A DNA stretch of 64,000 bases, taken from positions 124,001 through 188,000 of the forward strand of contig JABYQS010000060.1 of NCBI GenBank assembly GCA_022592435.1. The letters are read 5' to 3'. Below the pieces are notes generated by a model. It was not told where the DNA came from, made no database searches, and saw nothing but the letters and a program-made list of their open reading frames with translations. Numbering within the stretch: the first letter of the stretch is position 1; each line of letters starts with the position of its first letter. Origin of the DNA: Cerioporus squamosus. Taxonomy: Eukaryota > Basidiomycota > Agaricomycetes > Polyporales > Polyporaceae. Shown here in pieces: positions 11,515-22,379 of this stretch. The position numbers and the translations under genes were made by a program.

Positions 11515-14500
11515 GGCTATCGCGTGAGGGGGCTGCGATAGAGGGAGGAGGGTTATATCAACCTCGCATGCGAATCGGCCGGGGCAGAAGAGAGGGGCGG
11601 ACCCAGGCGGCCCATATCGACGCCCTCTCCGTCCGAAACAAGAGGGGCCACCGGCGCCTACGCCTTTCGCACAATTTCAGGCCCAGAGTCTGCCTTTCTT
11701 TGTCGTCCAAAAGAGGCCGTGATGTCATCTCGTCATCGTCCTCCCGCTGCGAATTAACCCTCTCCGCGCCGCCACCCGCTAGTGCCAGCTAGAGCCACTG
11801 CGTCTCGACTGTGCATGCTGGCCACCGCGGCCGTTCGTCTGCCCCAGACTGCGCCCGCCTTCCTCTGCTCGGCCTCGACGAACGCGCGGGCGTTCAGACC
11901 GTCGCTCCCACTCCACTTGGGCCCAGGTCCGACCTCCTATCGCCTTTCACGAACATCGAGATAGCCGGCAATCTCGCCATCCCCGCCCTCCCTCTGCGAA
12001 TTCGCACCAATTCGCAGCCATATTTCGCACCTCCTTCTCTTCCCACCGATGCATTCCATACCAGCAGTGCCTGCCCGCCTGCCGCTCGCGTCTCTGTCAA
12101 CGCGATCTCCAGGCCTCTTGGCCATTCCCAGCTCTGCGTCTGCGCCTCGTCCCGGGTCCCCGCACCCCAGCTGCCACTCTCAGCCCCCATCAACACCACC
12201 CCGGCTTCTCCACCGCTCCATCCTCCCGGCACCGCGACTGACCACAACGTCGTCCCTCCGTCCAATTGCATCCTGCCTCGCGGCCGACCGCGACATCCCT
12301 ACGCCATCATCCCTCTCCGCCTGCCCGCTCGACGTCAAGGACAGCTCTCGACAGGTGTCGCTGCGCGAAGTGCGTCCGCGCCCGTCGCGTCTCGTACTCA
12401 CAGCCCGGCCTCCCAGGCGTAATGGCCTTGACTGTGCAGTTACGATGCGATCTGGGTCTAGTGTCTCCGATCGTATATGGGCGGCTAGACCCAGATTGAC
12501 TGAATGCCGATGCAGATCGCCGGCGTCTGTATGTCTGTTTTCGGCGATAGCGCCTGGAAGGTTCATTGGAATATCCGTTTCGGACGCATCTCACGGAGGT
12601 TACGTACGCAGTGGCGAGTGTGATCTGTGCCCCCGACGCGTCCTCCCGCCACCGCCGCGCCGTCCTCGTCGTGAGTCGTGACTGCTCTGCTCGCGACTGC
12701 TGTGGGTGCTGGCAGTGGCACGGGCTGGCTTGCACTCTTCGCGCACGCGTCGCTCTCGCACGCCCGCTCCCCATCGAAGCTTCTTATCAGCCTTCGCCGC
12801 CGCGCTATGCACGCCCAACGTACACCGCAGCCCCTCCTCCATTCTCGTCGCCCTGCTGTACACGCCTGTCCGCGAATAACCACGCCCTCCAATCACCATC
12901 CACGCACTCAACACAAGAACCTTCGTGGAAGTCTCCCCAAAACCTACTCCCGCTCGAAGCTTGCATGGCCATCAGTCTTTCTCGCAGGCTAGGTTACCAG
13001 CACCCGTCCCTCCTTCACTGAGACTCCCTCGCTCCCTGGCTGGGTCCCTCGCTGAACAGTCACCCCGGTTCCCTGAAATACCTGTCGCTGCGTCGGCGAC
13101 GCGACGTTCCCCATCATCCGCATCTTCTCGCTCGTCCTCGCATCATCCAGAAGGAGGAGCCTCCTTGACGTATCCGCTCGACAGCGACAATATGCTTCCA
13201 ACGCCGGACACAATGATCGTTCGACAGCGCACCAGTCGACGCAGCATCCAGTCCAGGCCTTCTCGTCCCAAGGGCTGATTATCGCAGCTTATCGTGGCAG
13301 GGCCCTGCGGCTTCTCGAACAACGCTCTCGTGAGTGCGCAACTGCGTCGATTCGCGCGCTGCTGCTTCTCAAGGCGCCCGCCCTTTTGAGCAGTATTCCA
13401 AATCTGAACATCTGAACTCTCGGTCGACGCGTATAGAGTTGAGAGCTCTCACTTTTCCGACACTTTTTATCCGACAGCGACTATGTATGACTCTCTCAGA
13501 CGCGCGAGCAAGTACTGGAACACAATACACGGACGCTGGGCAGGGTCCAACGGACTACGGTCTGGGTGTCTGCGATCCCTGTCCACTACCGAGCTTGGCT
13601 AGTCCGCAACGCGGCGGTTCCACCACGTTTCCGCTCCCCTTTCCCCGCGGGCTCTCCCAGCAGGCCGCCGCAGCTCTCCTGGACGCTGACGCTGCATCAT
13701 CATGTAGCACGCAGCTAGACGCAAGACGCGATGCGAAGACTAGGCACCCGCCGCCGGAGTTTCGTGTCTGCGCGCTCCGTCGCTGTGCTGCCGTTCGGAG
13801 TCTGGAGTCGCGTGCGTATGCATGGACGAGGGATATGTAGGCGTCGGGACACGGTGTTGGGGACTCGGGATAAGTACGCGAGGGAGTTACAGCCTACAGG
13901 TGCGTCTCCCGTTCCTCTCCGAACTGCTTTTCTCCGAAATGCCAATATTGTTCACGCCTTCCAATCGTCCGTTTCTGCCAACAACGACAATGCCGACTCC
14001 GACACCCCTTCTGCGTCTGTGAACCGCTGTGATGGCAGCACAGAGCATTTTACGTACGGAGCGTGCTGGCCACACTTGCGACTGAATGGGGACGCGGTGG
14101 ACGTGTGAGAGCTCTTTGATTCTCTGTGCGACGCCATCACGCAGGGCACTAGTACTCCTCACGCGAGGCCAAGTGCCCATGGAGCGCCACACTTCGAGAA
14201 ACGGAGAAGATGGCAGATGCGGGGATGAGAAGCGTCCATTGCAGCTGCGCGCCGTCGTCGGGGATACGAAACCCAATGCGAGATTAGACTGGACTCGAGC
14301 TCTCAGCGTGAAGGCCGCCAAGTAACGCTCGCTCGCTCGCTCGCCGTGTCTCGACGCTTCGAATTCGCCGGCCGAGAGGAAGAGTGGAGCGGGGAGCGTT
14401 TATAGACTCTAGACGTTGTGGTATGACGCAGCTGCGAACGCGACGGTCTTTCACGAACAATCGTCTCGCACTCGGTCACCGGTGCTTGTGCGGATGACAT

Positions 14501-17000
14501 ACGAGCTTGGGTGTGCTGACCGTCCCCTGCGCTCGCCGTCCGCGGCCTGTGCGCTACGACGTGCTGACTGCGAGGGTAGCAGACCCCGAACGGACGGACT
14601 TGAAGCTCGATTGGTCAGTGCTAGCAGCTCGCGGGTGGGATGACCAGCGCAGGTGAGCATTCTGCTCTGAACAGACTACCAAGGTTGTTCCAGGAGCGGA
14701 CGCTGACCCTGCTTTCTGTCTCCTCAGTCCACTGCGACTTACCCGCCCTCAATTACCCTCGCAGGAGCGAGGCGCAGGGCGAGGGGCTTCTCACCCCGCT
14801 CCTCGTCCTTCACACTGCGCAGGCGACACATCGCGGCATCGAGGTCAGGACTCAGACGGCCAGACGAGCCCCTGCGCGAAGAAGATCTCGCACGCGACCA
14901 CTGGCACGAACTGGGGAACCCACGTTCATACTAACGCGGGGGGGGGTTAGCAGCGTCTGCAGGCACGACGCGTCGACATCCATTCCACGTCCGAGTCGCA
15001 ATCCACACGCACGCCCAGGCACCCCCGCTCTCATTTGCGCTTGCCTGCGGGGCTTGCGGCGACCCAAAGTGTCGCTGTCAACGAGGCGTAGCTGTGCTGT
15101 GCTTCTCGGGCCATCTCTCGAGCGAGACTCGCTGAGCCGGCGGCATCGCGATACACACTCGAAAGTGAGTGGAAGGACCCTGCAGGCTGCCACATACGCT
15201 CTCCTGTCCATGTCGAGGTCACCTCGGCCACGATGTCCATGTTGTACATGTCAACGCCCCTCCACGCGCGCGAGAACACCACCACTACCACCACCCAGCC
15301 AGAGCGGATTGGACGTCGTCCGAACCCGTGGCCGCGCGCGGAGGGATCAGCTGGCGTCGTCCGCTGACCGATCCGTCTGCGCGCGCGGGCGCTCCGATGC
15401 CCTATATGGCCGATGTGTGGCTCGTTCCGCGCCTGCGGCCGCGATGAGGTGGTTCGGTCGTCATTAATGTTGTTCGTTCGTTTCGCAGGCCGATGGGCGC
15501 GGTAACGGTCTGGAAGCAGGAACAACGGGGCCCGCGTGAGTGCTATGCATCGTACGTTGCATCAGATTGTGCGTCGTCGTTCTGTGTAGCTGCGTACGTG
15601 TTGACGCGTTGAGCCTGAGGGCGTTCGCGTTCTCTCGCGGCCAGGCTTGGCTGTCGTCCTCCTTGAAACTCGGAAGTCTCGGCCTTGGGCTGTTGAGGTC
15701 GTCTATCGAGCTTCACGCGGACGCTGCTGTTGCTGTTGCGCTGGGTCTTGCAATCTTTCGACCACACTCGTCGATGATCATGGTCGGACTCGCACGTAGA
15801 GGTAGGTCACTTCTCCTGACCACTCTCACGGGCTGACAGTGAAACAATACAGTGCCCATCGCTCTTTTACGTCTTCCATGACACCCACGGACTGTCGAGC
15901 TCGGACTTGCGTCGCAAACGCGCCCGATGGGAGGGAGGGTCTTCCAGCAGAAGTTCAAGGACTCGACACGGAGCGCCTGACGGCATCCCATCCCCCTTCG
16001 TCGTGGCGTTCGATTCTCAACTCCGTCCGCACACCCACGCAGGCCGATCGTGCAGTACGTAAAACGTTCGTGGACACTCGATGTCCTGTGGCCACATCAC
16101 AGGCAGACGCACACGCAGACGTTCGCACCAGAAGTGCCAGTGCGGCGTGCAATTGATCAGACCATCGCTGTCCGCATTCCAGGTGAGAACGCGGTGCACT
16201 GGGGCTCGAGTGGTATGTCGGCTTCTACTCGCGCGATGTTGCGTTCCCACAGCTTCTCTGCGCGCCCGTCAGATACCGCAGTGGCTCAGTGGCCAAGGCT
16301 TCCCCAAACCCCAAGGATTTTTGGCGTCCGTCTGGTGAGTACGCCACTCGACTCGCTCACTTTCGCTCACCCATGCCAGTGATGGATAGGCACACATCAG
16401 GAGTCTCCATGGTGCCAGTGCGACGTACGATGGCCTCCCTTACTCGCGCTCGCTGCAGCCACAGACCGCACGCGCATTCGTCACCCCATCCAGGGACTCG
16501 CGGACGCCGCAAGAATGATCATGGAGGGACGACGGACGACGGATAGCGCTCCGATGCAGGCGGCACGCTGTGTCTCGTCCGACGGCCCGCCCATCATGCA
16601 TCATTGCCCGTCCCCGAGCGCGGTGCGGCATCATGCCTCTGCGCTCTGGCTGTCAACCTGGTTCGGCCACAAGTTTGTCCTATCCCACGCTGCTCCTTTC
16701 GACTCCATTTGTTCTCGACGCGGGATCATTTACGGCGGTGCACGTTGCACGACGAGCTCGCTCTTGGTCCGCTGTGGCCGCCTGCGCGCCCTGATTTGCT
16801 TCGTGTGGCACACCAGGAGACGCGCGCCCCGAATCTCGTTACGTATATTTCGAAGCAGGAACGACCTCAGGAAGAAAACTGAGTTTCCGAGATCTCTTCA
16901 CGCGCGCGCGGGCAAATTGTTTGCACGTCTCCCACCGCCTCGCTGTCGGTGTTGACTCCCAGCCGAACGTCCATCGTATGCACCACCGAATCCCGGTGGC
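11515..17000. other. Long gene-poor stretch upstream of CBM21 gene
   Basis: About 5.5 kb without a recognisable gene. The first 2 kb is C/T-rich on the plus strand and probably contains the CBM21 promoter and 5' leader. Open frames of 200-275 codons exist, but their translations are Arg/Ser/Pro-rich, lack any family motif, and overlap equally open frames on the other strand. A short CGCT iteration lies at about 14327-14344 and a run of G near 14938. Confidence 0.4.
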
Positions 17001-20000
17001 ATGGCGAGTACTCGTGTTGTCGGCCGACGCTAGCTTCTTGGGAGCTGATTCAATTCGTTAGCTGGAGCGAAGGCTAGTGGACTAGGTCCCGCGATAGGCA
17101 GGCTGGATGCACTCCAGAGTCCAGGCACAGGAGTGACAGGACCAAGAATAGCTGCGGTCTACCTCCTGTCCTCCACTTCAACAGCGGAGCCTAGCTTGGT
17201 TGCTGCTGGAGGCTTCTGGTTGCTGCGATAACACGACAACGGCTTGCATCGAACCCCAGGCTCGCACAAGCGATGGCTTCAGTGCGGGTGGTGAGTTGGA
17301 GTCGGCAGGTTACCGTGACGGGGAAGAGTCGCTTGTCGTGACGAAGCACGATGCCGAGGAAGGGGCGCGCGGCATTTGCTCTCGGTAAGTATGTACGACG
17401 GGTCTCCTGGAGTGTATGCGCACCAACTTTGCTGACTATCGGGGCGGGCGCAGCACGGTTGGATCCGCACGAAGGCGTAGGCAAACCACAGCGCCAACTC
17501 CGGGCAATGGCCCGAACATGTTGACACCGTCATGGACGATCTCCCCAGTAAGGCATGCTCCCATGTTCATGTTAATCAGATGCTGACACGGCATGTCGAC
17601 ACCACGTCCCAGGTCTGTTTGATGCTCGCACGTTCTAGCGGGATCCAGGATGCAGGCCCGGTTCCTCGGACGGTGGATCGCGGAAGGCAACCCGAGCGAA
17701 GCTCGGTGCTCGGTGCTACGCGTCCGCGGGCCCGTACCTCCGCATGTTCGTGCCTCAATGTTGCAGATCTGTTCGTTTGGGATATAAGGAGGGTGCGTCC
17801 GGAGCGGTTTCGATGGGTGTGCTCGTCCTCCCGCGGGTGTCCCTCCTTTGACAAAGCGTTTGCCAATGCTTACGTCTCTACGATCTGCAGAGGATACACG
17901 TCCGGGGTTTAAGTGGTATTACCGCACAGCTTCGGACGCGTCATTCTAGCGTGGTGAGTACCGTTCGAGCTGCGACGATCCTCGCGTATCCTGCTAGTGT
18001 ATCTGCGCTGACTGCTGGCGCTGGTATATAATCGGCAGAACTGCAGGGCGGTAGTCAAGACGTGGCATGCACGCGCAATACATCCACGCTACTCGGTGCG
18101 GGTTCCGGGACGATGCACGAGGTAGCCACGGCGACGAACACGAAGTCTGCGCACGCCGGGTTCATGTACCTTGCGAAGCCAGCCGACGTTTCTGCGGAGA
18201 TTGCTCCGTGTTCTACCTGCGGCTCTTTCCACGCGACATAGAAGATCCTAATGTCGAAATGCGGGGTATGGTGATCGTACCCCAGAGTGGAGAGTGCGTA
18301 TCGCGGGATCTTCATCCTTCAAGGCCTCCAGGAGGGCGGGGCGTCTAAACGCAGGTCGATGGCTAAGGATGGCGGGTGCGTAATGCTTTCTCCTTGCGAT
18401 ACCTCGGAGTGCTGACTCAAGCCGCCGCGCCTTCCCTCGCGCAGAACTGCTACGTTGCATGGCGCCATGAGAGGCGGTGACGGTCCTCGCACCGGTCACC
18501 GTGCTTCTACGATACGAAGACCGCGGCGAGCAACCCGATGTTGCCATATCATGAGAACGAGAAGGAGCGACGATCTCCCAAAATGGCCCGGTATGTCGTT
18601 AATGCTACTTCGTCTGTTGTCTAAGATGGGCGTCGGAACACTCCGAATCCCAAATGAGCCAACAATGCACGTCCTAGGGAACCTTGTTCCAACGTGCGCT
18701 GGCGACGAGAACGCGTAATGAGGCGAACAAGGACACGATCTTGACGTGGCTCGCAACGCTTTGCTCTCGTTTACGTCGTGCATGCGCTTACTCGGGAGTG
18801 GCTGGCCGAGGGTTGCGCCGGCACAGCTGCCGATGACGAGAGCTTCAACTTGAACGACGGTGGTTGACGGCACGTTCCTTACCCCAGATCGGACAGGCGG
18901 GACGACATCCAGGACGCCCTGCACAACGAGCACGCCTGTCCATACAGTCTCCTCCCAACAGCTGCCTGAACTTGGCTCGATCCCGGACACCTTATCACAC
19001 CGCCGATCTCCCGAAAAGGCAACGGTCCGCACGCCCGCCTCCCACCTCAAGCTCGAGTACCGCCGCCGAGTCGCGACGACGATGATCACCGTGTGCGCAC
19101 TGCCTCCCCCAGGTCCTGGATGATGGATCCGACAACTGATGCTCGAAAACTCGCTGGAAAGATTTGTCCGACCTCGGGTGCTCGTCCCGTACCGCGGCGC
19201 GGCTGCAAGATAAGCACCGCCGGTTCTGGTCAACGTTCTCGCCGCCATCACCCGCAGGAAGGGCTTCTAATGCTGAGTTGGAGCCTAGGCTCCTTTGTGC
19301 CGGGTCCTGTTGTCTCCAAGCATGGGCTGCTTTATGTTTCGTCCGCTTTCGTCCGCTACGTGACTGTGCGTCGCTGCCGTGAATGGCTGGGGCGGCGGAA
19401 CGCGTCCGCGCTACAGCGGGTTGTGATAGGGAGATACGTTCCTGTGGAATCACGCGGTGGGTTCTCTCTCGTCTTGTGAGCTCTTGGTCGGCTGTACTTG
19501 CCTCCATAATCATCTTCCGAGTGCGCTGAACGACTTCTGCAACGCAGTCAGCGGTTTTCCATCTTCCAAGCGTGTTCGTTCCTGGTCTCGGCAAGCTGGA
19601 ATACAGTCCTCAGTACTTCCACCACGGTGGCATCAAGGTGTCAACGCGGACTGTCCGCCCGACCGTGAGTTTTCTGCATATCGATGAGCCCGTAGTTCCG
19701 TATATGGTTAACCATATTCTGGCAGGGAAGTGGCCCACGAGCGGCGCGAGGAATACACTGCTGCCACGCCACCGATCTTCTAGCCATTGTCTTCCAAGAC
19801 TAGCGAATTCATAGCTCCAGCAGTCCCGCTTCAGAGGAGTGCAAGCGTTGGAGAGGCTCCGTCTTGTGTACTGCTCATCCTATCCTCCTGTGGACGCACT
19901 GGCGGATCCATTGTCCCCTACTCATGTGACATCGGTCGATCAGGATTGCGACCATCGGCTGCAAGCCTGCTTCAAGATGTTTCCGCGGTAATATTATGGG

Positions 20001-20622
20001 AACCGCGCTCTCCACGCTGCAGCACTAGTTGCTGGGATGCGACAGAGTTCTCTACGAAACATCAATGCCTACGAAACATCAATGCTCCGAGTGGTGTCGT
20101 GACGGTCCCACCTAGACCCTCGTCGTCGTCCTCCCCCGGCACCGAAACCTTGTATATGAAGTGAGTGGCTTATCTCTCCACCGCGTGCCATTCGCTTATT
20201 TCCACTTAACCATGTCTCCACAGATATCGATCCGTGATGTGTGCTGTAACTCCACGCCGTGCTCCACCTTCGCGAAGAGAGTCTCAGGGAGAAGCGTCCG
20301 CCACTCAGGAAGGGTGGTGAAAGTGGTGTCCGGTACAGTAGGGTGCTTCTGTGAGTCATTCACTTGCGGCATATCCAACACTGCTCGTACTGCTTGTAGG
20401 GATAGTTTCCGATTCCCAGATACCCACAAACGGACATCTGTAGCCGCGAGGATTGGATCCACCGCAAGATATCCCTTGGTAGGTGCGTGTGATGTTATCT
20501 CGAACGATCGCGAAACTGACCATTCGTACTGGAAGGTAGGCTCACAAACTCTTCGCGAAGCGTTTCACCCACTTCCTTATGGCGAGGTCCTGCATAGAGA
20601 ACAACAATCAGCATCGGCGGAG
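17001..20622. other. Gene-poor stretch downstream of GST gene
   Basis: No gene family recognised. A minus-strand frame at 18496-19251 (251 codons) and a plus-strand stretch near 19560-19720 (PQYFHHGGIKVSTRTV) are open but match nothing I know. The last part is the 3' flank of the GST gene. Confidence 0.35.
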
Positions 20623-21482
20623 TTACAGTCCGTTCCTTCGGCTCACCTCATCCCACGCCGCCTTGAAGCTCGGCCTTCCCTTCCAATCCTCAAGATACTT
20701 CTGCAATCTCGCGAACCGCGGCGACTCCAGCTCAGCCTTCACCTTCTCCCCATGCTCCATCTTCACCCAATACCCGACTCCGCTCTTCACGAAGACGTCG
20801 ACGAACAGGAGTGACGGGATAAAGGCTGCGTCCGCAATGGACCACTCGCCCACGACGAAGCCCTCGTCTGGAAGCATCCGCTGGAGCGTCTCTAACGTTT
20901 GCAAAAGACTGCTGCCGTCGTCTCGGTTGGTGATCCAGAGAGCGTTGTCCGAGGGTATCTTCTCTCCCACGATGCTCATGAAGAGACGCGCTTTGGCGCG
21001 CTTGACAGGGTCTTTTGGGAGGAGTCTCGCGTCGGGAAACAGGTCCGCAATGAACTCGAGTAGGACAAGCGACTCATAGAGCAAGACGGAGTCCGGCGAA
21101 GGCTTCTCGGGCGGCGCATCTTGCCTCCCATACGAGAGAGCAGGTACCTAGGATTAGTGAGTCTTGCCGTGCATACCGACGACTCCTTTTGCGAGAGACT
21201 GACCTTGCCCGTCACAGGGTTGACGTTCTGGACGAACCACGACGGCTTCTCGTCCATGTCGAAATAGATCGCCTCGTACTTCGTGCCCGCTTCTTCGAGG
21301 GCAAGCCGGACCTGCGAGAGAAGCCCGTTACCCCGACAGGATAAAGGGACAACATCACGTTGCAGGACATACTCGCATGACATAAGGGGATGTCTGCACG
21401 GTCATCAGTATCTGCAACAGAAGCCAAGCAGTACACGCACGGGTGCGCCGTAAAGCACAATCCTCTGAGGGTTGGTAGCCAT
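20623..21482 (-). CDS. Glutathione S-transferase
   Basis: Cytosolic glutathione transferase, conjugating glutathione to electrophiles or peroxides. Four exons (21482-21441, 21393-21373, 21311-21204, 21147-20623) give about 231 residues, the normal length. The thioredoxin-like N-terminal domain reads RIVLYGAP-TSPYVMRVRLALEEAG, where the Ser-Pro replaces the Cys-Pro-Tyr of omega-class enzymes. Next come NPVTGKVPALSY (the cis-proline glutathione-binding loop) and LYESLVLLEFI with its Glu-Ser contact. The all-helical C-terminal domain includes GEWSIADAAFIPSL, the usual N-capping box and hydrophobic staple. Exon 2 is only 21 bases and codes TSPYVMR. All splice sites are GT-AG and restore frame exactly. 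The substrate cannot be predicted. Confidence 0.92.
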
Positions 21483-21887
21483 CCTTCGCCTCGAAAAAGT
21501 CGTCGAGGAGTTGCAACGTACCGGTGAGTTTATGATGTGTCAACGATGGGTTTGGGTCAGTTACTTATATGCCTACTGTAGCGTCTGCAGCCTCCGGCTC
21601 GGACGATGACAGAGTTGTGTGTACTGGTTATGCTACTGCCGACTATGCCGGTCGGATGTTCAACTAAGAAGAGATGTAAGTAGAAGCAGACGTCGGGAGA
21701 AACTGGGCTCGGTCTTCGGGACCCGGGGACTCGTAGACCGAAGAGGAGGTTATTTCAAGAACAACCAGACGCGTACTTCAGGTTGCCTGAACGCGCTTCG
21801 GAGGACGCGTGAGCCTTCCTAGGCCTCCTGGTCGACGCTGTCACAGGACGGTCGACCGGCAAGTCATGGTAGCCAACCAGAGCAAAA
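21483..21887. other. GST promoter and tRNA 3' flank
   Basis: Short non-coding interval. It holds the GST promoter and, at its right end, the T-run that terminates the tRNA. Confidence 0.5.
21564..21570 (-). promoter_or_regulatory. TATA-like element of GST gene
   Basis: ATATAAG on the minus strand, about 80 bases before the GST start codon. Position and sequence fit a fungal TATA element; function is inferred. Confidence 0.4.
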
Positions 21888-21968
21888 TGGACGTTGAGGG
21901 GTTTGAACCCTCGACCTCACGCAAGCTCAAAGTGCAAAGCGTGCGCGCTACCACTGTGCCAAACGCCC
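21888..21968 (-). tRNA. tRNA-Ala (anticodon UGC) with 9-base intron
   Basis: The minus strand folds as a tRNA. The acceptor stem pairs GGGCGTT with AACGTCC (one G-T), with discriminator A. The D-arm contains a perfect A box, TGGCACAGTGG. The anticodon stem pairs CACGC with GCGTG, and the T-arm GAGGG-TTCAAAC-CCCTC contains the B box. The 16-base anticodon loop becomes a normal 7-base loop with anticodon TGC once a 9-base intron after position 37 is removed. TTTT follows directly after the gene (21887-21884), a standard Pol III terminator. The 5' G of the acceptor stem and this anticodon indicate alanine. Confidence 0.93.
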
Positions 21969-22379
21969 TATAGGATACAGGGCGCGCAGAGCAACAAGTC
22001 ACGCTTAAGTGCTCACGGGCCGCTCAGAGCCGGCCGCTGTAACCTCGCTGTGGACCAAGTCTCGCAGACTGTGCCTCCTCTGTCTCGAGTGACCGGTCAT
22101 CTGCGCGGTACGTTCTGCATCCATGAGCTACCAAGCACTGTCCTCGTGCCTTACAATCTTTTCAGCTCACATGTGGCTCCTGCCGGCCCCAACTGTGCCT
22201 GCGCGAACTACGCTCACTGGCACCTGACCCAGTTCCTCGTCCCGGCGGGTGGCGGTCGTTGAACGGGCCTGAACATCTCTCCGCCAACCACGATACGTCC
22301 TGTTTGCCGTGGGCCGCGTGTCCAAGAGTTATAAGGACCCCACGTAGTCGCTGAACGAGGCCCTGTTCGTCTCGTCACG
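21969..22379. other. Intergenic between tRNA and GH28 gene
   Basis: Promoter interval shared by the divergent tRNA-Ala and GH28 genes. Apart from the TATA-like site near 22330, nothing is recognisable. Confidence 0.5.
22330..22336 (+). promoter_or_regulatory. TATA-like element of GH28 gene
   Basis: TATAAGG 44 bases before the GH28 ATG, close enough to suggest a short 5' leader, as is common for secreted-enzyme genes in these fungi. Confidence 0.45.

Noticed and set aside
10522..11541. 339-codon plus-strand frame
   Set aside because: It is the antisense shadow of the well-supported CBM21 gene.
14640..15467. 275-codon open frame on the plus strand
   Set aside because: Composition is that of random G+C-rich DNA and the opposite strand is equally open; no motif seen.
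18496..19251. 251-codon minus-strand frame
   Set aside because: No recognisable family and no splice-supported extension; recorded only as an open stretch.
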